A stretch of DNA of 64,000 bases, from contig JAFSPA010000007.1 in assembly GCA_017443145.1 (NCBI GenBank), forward strand, positions 104,407-168,406. Direction: 5' to 3'. This DNA comes from Paludibacteraceae bacterium (lineage in GTDB: Bacteria > Bacteroidota > Bacteroidia > Bacteroidales > Paludibacteraceae). The translations under genes were made by a program, and so were the position numbers. Below the pieces are notes generated by a model. The model saw only the letters and a list, made by a program, of their open reading frames with translations, was not told the DNA's origin and ran no database searches. Each line of letters starts with the position of its first letter. Positions within the stretch are counted from its first letter, which is position 1. Of this stretch, positions 59,235 to 64,000 are shown in pieces.

Positions 59235-61289
59235 ATGACCAGGCACTTGTGCCTCATAGTTCTATCCTTCTGCAGCTTGTCCCTTTGTGGGCAAGCTGTT
59301 GTGGCTACGGACTCCCTACCCGACACCTCTGGTAAGGTCGTCACCTACTCCAAGGAGATTGACGAGATCGAGGTTGTACAAACCCGTCAGGGTGGTAGTG
59401 TCGAGGACCAAGGCCGACGATATGTCGTCGATCTGTCCGACGTGAGCGCTATGCCAAAATTCCTCGGAACGAGTGATCCTATGCGCTTTGTGCAGACGCT
59501 GGCGGGTGTAACCACCAACTCCGAGTCCAGAGCCGGTATCCATATACAGGGCTGCGACGACTACCAGACCATGACCGCTATCAACGGCAGTCCCGTCTAT
59601 TATCCCAATCACCTCTTAGGCCTCTACTCCACCTTTATCCCGGACCACTTCAGTAAGATGACGCTTGAGCAGTCTGAGCACCTCGGCACGGCGGAGAACC
59701 GCGTCGGAGGATTGATTAACTTAGAGACCAACCACCTCCAGCCCAAGCGGTTTAGTTTTCGGGGTAATATAGGTCTTGTGCACAGCGACCTTACTTTCCA
59801 GATTCCCTGCGGTAAGAAATCCGCGCTGTGGATATCTGCGCGAGCGTCCTACATCAACCTCCTCTACGGCAAACTCCTATCCCTCGGAGGCATGAAGTTC
59901 CGCTATTACTTTATGGACTATAACCTCACCTACTCCATCCACCCTACCGACAAAGACGAGGTGCTGCTTTACGGCTTCTACAGCCGCGATAAGATGGGGT
60001 TGAACGACACCACAGGCATGGATGTAGGTATATGCTGGCAGAATGTCGTTGGTGGCATCAAGTGGAATCATTCCCTACCAGGCGGTAAATGGCAGACCAC
60101 GGCCTCTTTCTCGGGCTTTGGGAACGATATCTCTGTGGACCTGACCGAGTCCTCTATCCTTACCACCGACCGCTTTGCCTCGGTGGATCTTAAGAATCGT
60201 CTCTCCCTGCGCGTTCACGACCAAATAATGCTCAATGTCGCAGCCGACTACACCCACTATTTCTCCCATCCGCTACAGTTCGCCACACAAGGCATCAATA
60301 TCAAGCTGCCGGAAGCGAAAAGCTACGTCCACCGCGACGAGGTGTCCCTCTCTGCCGATATACAACACGAGGTCACGTCCTGGTTTGCCTATAACGTCGG
60401 CGTACACGGCTCCGCCTACCACAGCAATAAGTGGTTCGGAGGCATCGACCCTCGTGTCTCGCTGCATTTCTATCCTGCCGAGAATCACGATATCTCTGTC
60501 CACTACGGCATGTACAGCCAGTATTTCCACAAGGCGGGACTGACCGGTGGTGGTCTGCCGACGGACTTCTTTATCTGCGCCGACTCCACTTTTGCGCCCG
60601 AGCGCGCGCACTCCGTCAGTCTGCGGTACACCTCCACCTACCTCAACGACATGCTCTCCCTCCACGTAGAGGGCTATTTCAAGCAGCTGTACAGCGTCGT
60701 TGAGTCCTTTGGTAATGTCTTCCAGCTCATCAATAAGGGCTTCCGCTACGAGGATTATCTCATGTCGGGTGACGGACGTAACTACGGCGTGAATGTCATG
60801 TTGCGAAAGAATAAAGGTGCCGTCACGGGTCACGTCTCCTACTCTTTAGGTTGGGCAGTGCGTAAGTTCCCCGCCTTAGAGGGCATACAGGACTATATCT
60901 ACGCCGCCTCGCACGACAGGAGGCATGACCTTAATCTCGTCATTAACGGCCGTTTCTGCAAGCGATGGAGCGTAGGCGGGCAGTTTGTTTTGGCGTCCGG
61001 TTTACCTTATACCAAGGCCGAAGAGGCATACCTCATCAACGGCAAGATGGTCTGCCGTTACTCGACCTTCAATGGTGCGCATATGCCTATCTACCACCGC
61101 CTGGACATCACCGCCTCCTGCGATATCATCAAGACTGCTGAGCACGAGTTAGGCATCAACCTGTCAATTTACAACGTCTATTGTCAGAAGAACGCTCAGT
61201 TCGTCGTTTATCGCCAGAATATACACCCTGTGTACGGCACGTCCTTATCCACTATTATCCCCTCCATCAGCATCTATGGCAAGTTCTAA
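59235..61289 (+). CDS. TonB-dependent outer-membrane receptor (short, without regulatory domain)
   Basis: A 684-residue receptor with signal peptide about 1-20. The plug begins soon after (IDEIEVVQTRQGGS; PMRFVQTLAGV; AGIHIQGCDDYQTMTAINGSPVYYPNHLLGLYS). A barrel of about 22 strands ends in Phe (PSISIYGKF). Unlike the 47803 transporter it lacks the N-terminal carboxypeptidase-regulatory domain. It is paired with a DUF4249 lipoprotein, which it overlaps by 14 bp, an arrangement repeated across Bacteroidetes and thought to serve nutrient or metal uptake. Substrate unknown. Confidence 0.88.
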   Translation: MTRHLCLIVLSFCSLSLCGQAVVATDSLPDTSGKVVTYSKEIDEIEVVQTRQGGSVEDQGRRYVVDLSDVSAMPKFLGTSDPMRFVQTLAGVTTNSESRAGIHIQGCDDYQTMTAINGSPVYYPNHLLGLYSTFIPDHFSKMTLEQSEHLGTAENRVGGLINLETNHLQPKRFSFRGNIGLVHSDLTFQIPCGKKSALWISARASYINLLYGKLLSLGGMKFRYYFMDYNLTYSIHPTDKDEVLLYGFYSRDKMGLNDTTGMDVGICWQNVVGGIKWNHSLPGGKWQTTASFSGFGNDISVDLTESSILTTDRFASVDLKNRLSLRVHDQIMLNVAADYTHYFSHPLQFATQGINIKLPEAKSYVHRDEVSLSADIQHEVTSWFAYNVGVHGSAYHSNKWFGGIDPRVSLHFYPAENHDISVHYGMYSQYFHKAGLTGGGLPTDFFICADSTFAPERAHSVSLRYTSTYLNDMLSLHVEGYFKQLYSVVESFGNVFQLINKGFRYEDYLMSGDGRNYGVNVMLRKNKGAVTGHVSYSLGWAVRKFPALEGIQDYIYAASHDRRHDLNLVINGRFCKRWSVGGQFVLASGLPYTKAEEAYLINGKMVCRYSTFNGAHMPIYHRLDITASCDIIKTAEHELGINLSIYNVYCQKNAQFVVYRQNIHPVYGTSLSTIIPSISIYGKF

Positions 61290-62184
61290 ACCGTATATAT
61301 GGCTCTTTGTGCTCTGCTTCGCGCTGTTCGCTTGCGAGAAGCAGGAAGTCACCACGCCCTCTTTCGTGGTCGAGGGATGGATAGAAGCCGGCAAAGCCCC
61401 TATTGTGATGGCGCATAAGTCTTTCGTCCTGGACGAGGACTCCAAGGCCAGTGTCTCCCTTCAGGATATCATCTCCGGGCAGATGGTTTTCTTCGGTCGG
61501 GTTGCTATCTTCGACGGCACGGACTCCGTTATTCTCACCGGTCGTGTGGACACCAACTATATGCCGCCGTATATCTACACCACCACCGAGATGGAGGGTG
61601 TAGTAGGCAAGCAGTACACTCTTGTTGCGCACTATCAGAGTTTCGACGTCAAAGCCACCACCACTATCCCTGCCGTGGCGAAGTTCGACTCTATCCGTGC
61701 GAACGAGCTTCTACCCGGGCAGATGCGCCTGACGGGATATCTCAGCGGTGTTGAGAGAGACAGCTACTACATGCTGATGGCGAAGAAAATCGAGGAACGG
61801 CAGTTCAAGCTCTGCCCTCTCGGTGTCATCAGTGGCGAACAGGCTATCAACGGTATGATGGCAGTCACCATCTACTGCCCCGAGTTCGGTAAGTTGGGTA
61901 TCACCATCAATCAGGAGGACAAGAAAGACGAAGACTCCAATATGCGAATGACCTTCCCCAAGTCCAACACGCAGGGATACAGCATCAAGTTAGCTCGAAT
62001 CGACTACCCTGCTTACCTCTATTGGGACCAATACGCGGCCCAGAGCACGACGCAGGGCGTCCTCTTTATGAGTGTCTATAAGAACCTTCCTTCTAATATC
62101 AATAACGGTTTAGGTGTATGGTACGGCGCCGGCTCTTCCGTCTATCACCTCCGCCTCACTCAATCCAAAACCTTCATCTTCTAA
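61276..62184 (+). CDS. DUF4249 lipoprotein, receptor partner
   Basis: A 302-residue surface lipoprotein (lipobox LFAC, Cys about 20; N-terminus FALFACEKQEVTTPSFVVEGW). It has the DUF4249 layout of an Ig-like N-terminal half (GQMVFFGRVAIFDGT, VGKQYTLVAHY) and a beta-sandwich C-terminal half. It overlaps the TonB receptor by 14 bp. The 3' end, including the stop codon, lies in a 32-33-bp direct duplication, so slippage could alter the terminus. Confidence 0.87.
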   Translation: MASSKPYIWLFVLCFALFACEKQEVTTPSFVVEGWIEAGKAPIVMAHKSFVLDEDSKASVSLQDIISGQMVFFGRVAIFDGTDSVILTGRVDTNYMPPYIYTTTEMEGVVGKQYTLVAHYQSFDVKATTTIPAVAKFDSIRANELLPGQMRLTGYLSGVERDSYYMLMAKKIEERQFKLCPLGVISGEQAINGMMAVTIYCPEFGKLGITINQEDKKDEDSNMRMTFPKSNTQGYSIKLARIDYPAYLYWDQYAAQSTTQGVLFMSVYKNLPSNINNGLGVWYGAGSSVYHLRLTQSKTFIF

Positions 62185-62229
62185 CTCATCTTCTCTCCAA
62201 AAACCTTCATCTTCTAACTCATCTTCTCC
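62165..62229 (+). repeat. 32/33-bp direct duplication of the DUF4249 gene end
   Basis: Two adjacent copies (62165-62196 and 62197-62229) differ by one inserted A and a final base. They contain the codons for KTFIF and the TAA stop. A degenerate third copy begins near 62230. The 266-bp gap up to 62450 otherwise holds the 11-bp array. Confidence 0.85.
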
Positions 62230-62289
62230 CCAAAAAACGCCATCCTCTAATTACCCCATTTGCCTCCACTTCCCCTCCCGCTGGCAATA

Positions 62290-62382
62290 TATGCTCAATA
62301 TATGCTCAATGTATGCTCAATGTATGCTCAATGTATGCTCAATGTATGCTCAATGTATGCTCAATGTATGCTCAATGTATGC
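62290..62382. repeat. 11-bp tandem array, eight units
   Basis: TATGCTCAAT(A/G) repeated eight times without interruption, plus a 5-bp partial unit. Units 2-8 are identical and unit 1 differs only in its last base. It opens spurious frames in all three phases because 11 is not a multiple of 3. It lies between the DUF4249 gene and the truncated BspA-like gene. Confidence 0.92.
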
Positions 62383-62450
62383 ACAGCGGGACCATGTCCT
62401 AAGACAAACCCTATTAAACTACCTTTCGCCTATAACCCTTCGCCCTTAAA

Positions 62451-63779
62451 GTGACAGCGCTCGCACCGAACTTGACAGTGAAAGTAACTAGACAGGGACA
62501 TAGCCTCAAAGAGGGAACTGACCTCGTTATTCCTGCGTCCGTGAAGTATATCGGCCAGACATTTGCAGTAAAAGAGATTGAGAATGGTCCTCAATTTGGC
62601 AATGCAAAAACGCTCTCTCTGCCTAACTCTATAACCCAAAAAGTTAATTGGTGGGGTGCTGATTTGAGCTCACTGGAGGCATTTATCGTAGAAGACGATA
62701 ATCCTATCTACACGGTTGTAGGCGGTGTGCTCTATTCAAAGGACAAAGTAACTCTATACCGTTGCCCGGCGAAGAAAGCCTTCACATCTGCGGACTTCCA
62801 ACCGGAGACCAAATATTTGGGTGGTCACGCTTTCTATAAGAATACCGCAATTAGCGACTTGGTTATCCCTAATACAATAACCAATACGGACCTCAATACA
62901 TTCTATGCATCAAGTATTACCAGCGTTTTCATCCCGGCTACATTACCGAGTCTGTGTAATGGTATGTTTGAAGGGTGCTTGCAACTGGCTTCCGTTACGT
63001 TTGAGAACTCTGCTGTGATGAGTATTGCCTGGGATTCGTTCAATAACAGTAAGATTTTGAATGACCAAACAGGCGATTTCAAGGTTATCGACAGCGTGGC
63101 CATTAAATACATGGGTACAGCCGACACAGTAGTCTTTCCGGATAGCATCGTAAATATAGTGTATTCTTGTATCAGTTATTCCAGGGCTGGGTCTAAAACT
63201 ATGACAACGGTGATACTGCCGGCTTCTCTCAAAACAGTTTACTATCAGTTCCTGTCATTTAATAGCGCAAGTGAAAAATACCCCTTGCTGGAAAAAATTA
63301 TCTGCAAGGCACAAGATGTACCTAATGTTATTGGCTCACAACTCCAGCTTAATTCTGAAAAAGACGTTACGTTGGTCGTACCGTGCGGCAAGTTATCAGA
63401 CTACACTGCTGCAACGATATTCTCTAATCCGTTCGCTACGATTGAGGAAGGCTTCGTCTATAACGTAACGCTCAAGCAGACCGCAGGCGGAACGATTGCT
63501 TACACTAAGAAGGAAGAATGCAACGAGATCGAACTGACCGCCACTCCGGACGAAGGTTATGAGTTCGTTAAGTGGAACGACGACAACACCGACGCTACAC
63601 GCACCGTGGCTGTCAACAGCGATATCGAGTTCTCCGCTACCTTCCAGATTAAACCGACCGCTATCAGCCAAACGAATCAAAAATCCACTATCAATAATCA
63701 AAAAGTCATCAAAGACGGACAATTGTTGATTCTCCACGACGGCAAGATTTTTAACGCGGTTGGACAAGAAGTAAAGTAA
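62451..63779 (+). CDS. BspA-like leucine-rich-repeat surface protein, 5' truncated
   Basis: A 442-residue open frame beginning at a GTG just after an in-frame stop. The BspA-type LRR region (DLVIPASVKYIGQTFAVKEI, SVFIPATLPSL, TTVILPASLKTV) covers about 20-320. An InlB/Listeria-Bacteroides-type repeat (GGTIAYTKKEECNEIELTATPDEGYEFVKWNDD) follows. The C-terminal tail (KVIKDGQLLILHDGKIFNAVGQEVK, 62451 frame end) resembles the 23030 product. There is no signal peptide, although the family is secreted. The frame starts with ALAPNLTVKV, normally well inside such proteins, so the 5' part is probably lost and the gene may be dead. Confidence 0.68.
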   Translation: MTALAPNLTVKVTRQGHSLKEGTDLVIPASVKYIGQTFAVKEIENGPQFGNAKTLSLPNSITQKVNWWGADLSSLEAFIVEDDNPIYTVVGGVLYSKDKVTLYRCPAKKAFTSADFQPETKYLGGHAFYKNTAISDLVIPNTITNTDLNTFYASSITSVFIPATLPSLCNGMFEGCLQLASVTFENSAVMSIAWDSFNNSKILNDQTGDFKVIDSVAIKYMGTADTVVFPDSIVNIVYSCISYSRAGSKTMTTVILPASLKTVYYQFLSFNSASEKYPLLEKIICKAQDVPNVIGSQLQLNSEKDVTLVVPCGKLSDYTAATIFSNPFATIEEGFVYNVTLKQTAGGTIAYTKKEECNEIELTATPDEGYEFVKWNDDNTDATRTVAVNSDIEFSATFQIKPTAISQTNQKSTINNQKVIKDGQLLILHDGKIFNAVGQEVK

Positions 63780-63782
63780 AAT

Positions 63783-63800
63783 CGTTATCACATTATAACG
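63783..63800. terminator. Weak hairpin between convergent genes
   Basis: CGTTAT-CACATT-ATAACG, a 6-bp stem between the stops at 63779 and 63814. There is only a short T-rich flank on the minus side. Confidence 0.3.
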
Positions 63801-63813
63801 TTGTCCGAAGGTA

Positions 63814-64000
63814 CTACATTATTTTGAAATACTCTAACAACGCCTTATAGTTATCTTGCGCGGTGAGACAGGTGTCACGAAGATAGCCGTTGATATCGCC
63901 CCAATTCTGAATGCCACGATAATAATAGAGCCGCAGTTCATCGGTAATGATAAACGGCACTTGAGCGTTTTGCAGACATTGCCAGAACAGCAATAAGCGC
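63814..64000 (-). CDS. C-terminal end of an unidentified gene, 5' partial
   Basis: The minus strand is open from the window edge to a TAG at 63814-63816. It encodes about 62 residues including FIITDELRLYYYRGIQNWG and YLRDTCLTAQDNYKALLEYF. The pattern (YYRG, then GYLxDTCLxAQD) recalls C-termini of Fic-associated or similar Bacteroidales proteins, but I cannot name the family with confidence. The rest lies beyond the window. It converges on the truncated BspA-like gene. Confidence 0.6.
   Translation of the reverse strand, partial: RLLLFWQCLQNAQVPFIITDELRLYYYRGIQNWGDINGYLRDTCLTAQDNYKALLEYFKIM

Noticed and set aside
62290..62382. CRISPR array
   Set aside because: Units are 11 bp, contiguous and without spacers, and no cas genes are present.
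62118..62449. Overlapping ORFs encoding Met-Leu-Asn-Val-Cys-type repeats
   Set aside because: All three frames are open through the 11-bp array, so these peptides are by-products of the repeat. No start region or composition supports a gene.
1..64000. Insertion sequence, prophage or integrative element
   Set aside because: No transposase, integrase, phage structural or conjugation gene and no terminal repeats were found. The tRNA genes show no duplicated 3' ends as attachment sites.

Overview
The window is a chromosomal segment of a member of the order Bacteroidales, probably an uncultured gut or rumen lineage rather than Bacteroides itself. The evidence is SusC/SusD and TonB-receptor/DUF4249 outer-membrane operons, Bacteroidetes-only families (DUF1599, DUF3276, DUF4105, DUF4494, DUF4302, DUF4249), a long NusB, an Rpb6-like omega subunit, and repeated promoters of the Bacteroidetes sigma-ABfr type (TTTG, 19-20 bp, TAnnTTTG). 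Shine-Dalgarno sequences are nearly absent, except for one perfect copy before rpsU. No rRNA, transposase, integrase, prophage or CRISPR was seen.

Layout. 1-8.6 kb (+): housekeeping genes waaA (cut by the window edge), hisS, DUF1599, a DoxX/MauE-like protein, tpiA, a gamma-carbonic anhydrase, pyrH, frr, a BamA-type barrel and rsgA. 8.6-10.5 kb (-): a two-gene membrane/HTH unit, rpsU, tRNA-Leu(CAA) and tRNA-Asp(GTC). 10.5-22.7 kb (-): the main accessory locus, described below. 23-24.8 kb: a secreted protein and a small conserved protein. 24.7-43.5 kb (+): an outer-membrane protein, apbE, bamD, rpoZ, coaBC, nusB, yajC, a YbbR protein, a DegT aminotransferase, rpoN, PAP2, an Lnb-like DUF4105 protein, a degenerate phosphatase, DUF4494, a PLP-binding protein, a phosphopantetheinyl transferase and tamB. 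DUF3276 lies on the minus strand inside this block. 43.5-47.6 kb: tRNA-Gln, an Fe-S assembly protein, lpxH, mazG, a lipoprotein attached to tRNA-Leu(TAG), and an M16 peptidase. 47.8-57.2 kb: a SusC/SusD operon with a zinc-hydrolase lipoprotein, DUF4302 and a large secreted protein. 57.3-62.2 kb: zinc-ribbon protein, lipoprotein, TonB receptor and DUF4249. 62.2-64 kb: tandem repeats, a 5'-truncated BspA-like protein and the end of a minus-strand gene.

The most notable system is a tightly overlapping minus-strand operon (19881 down to 10549). In transcription order it encodes a double-VOC protein, an alpha-oxoamine synthase of the cysteate-acyltransferase type, an SDR ketoreductase, five heterodisulfide-reductase-like iron-sulfur/flavin/membrane subunits, and a cysteate synthase. 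I read it as a capnine-type sulfonolipid pathway (phosphoserine + sulfite to cysteate to 3-ketocapnine to capnine) combined with its own Hdr-like, quinone-linked redox complex. An iron-alcohol-dehydrogenase/aldehyde-dehydrogenase fusion lies just upstream under its own promoter. The sulfonolipid steps follow from known families. The role of the Hdr module in the pathway is inference.

Several non-coding patterns also stand out: stop-codon heptamers repeated three times just before four start codons so that all three frames are closed; three unrelated 11-bp-period arrays; a highly structured element before tpiA; and a lipoprotein gene whose start codon lies a few bases after a tRNA 3' end.
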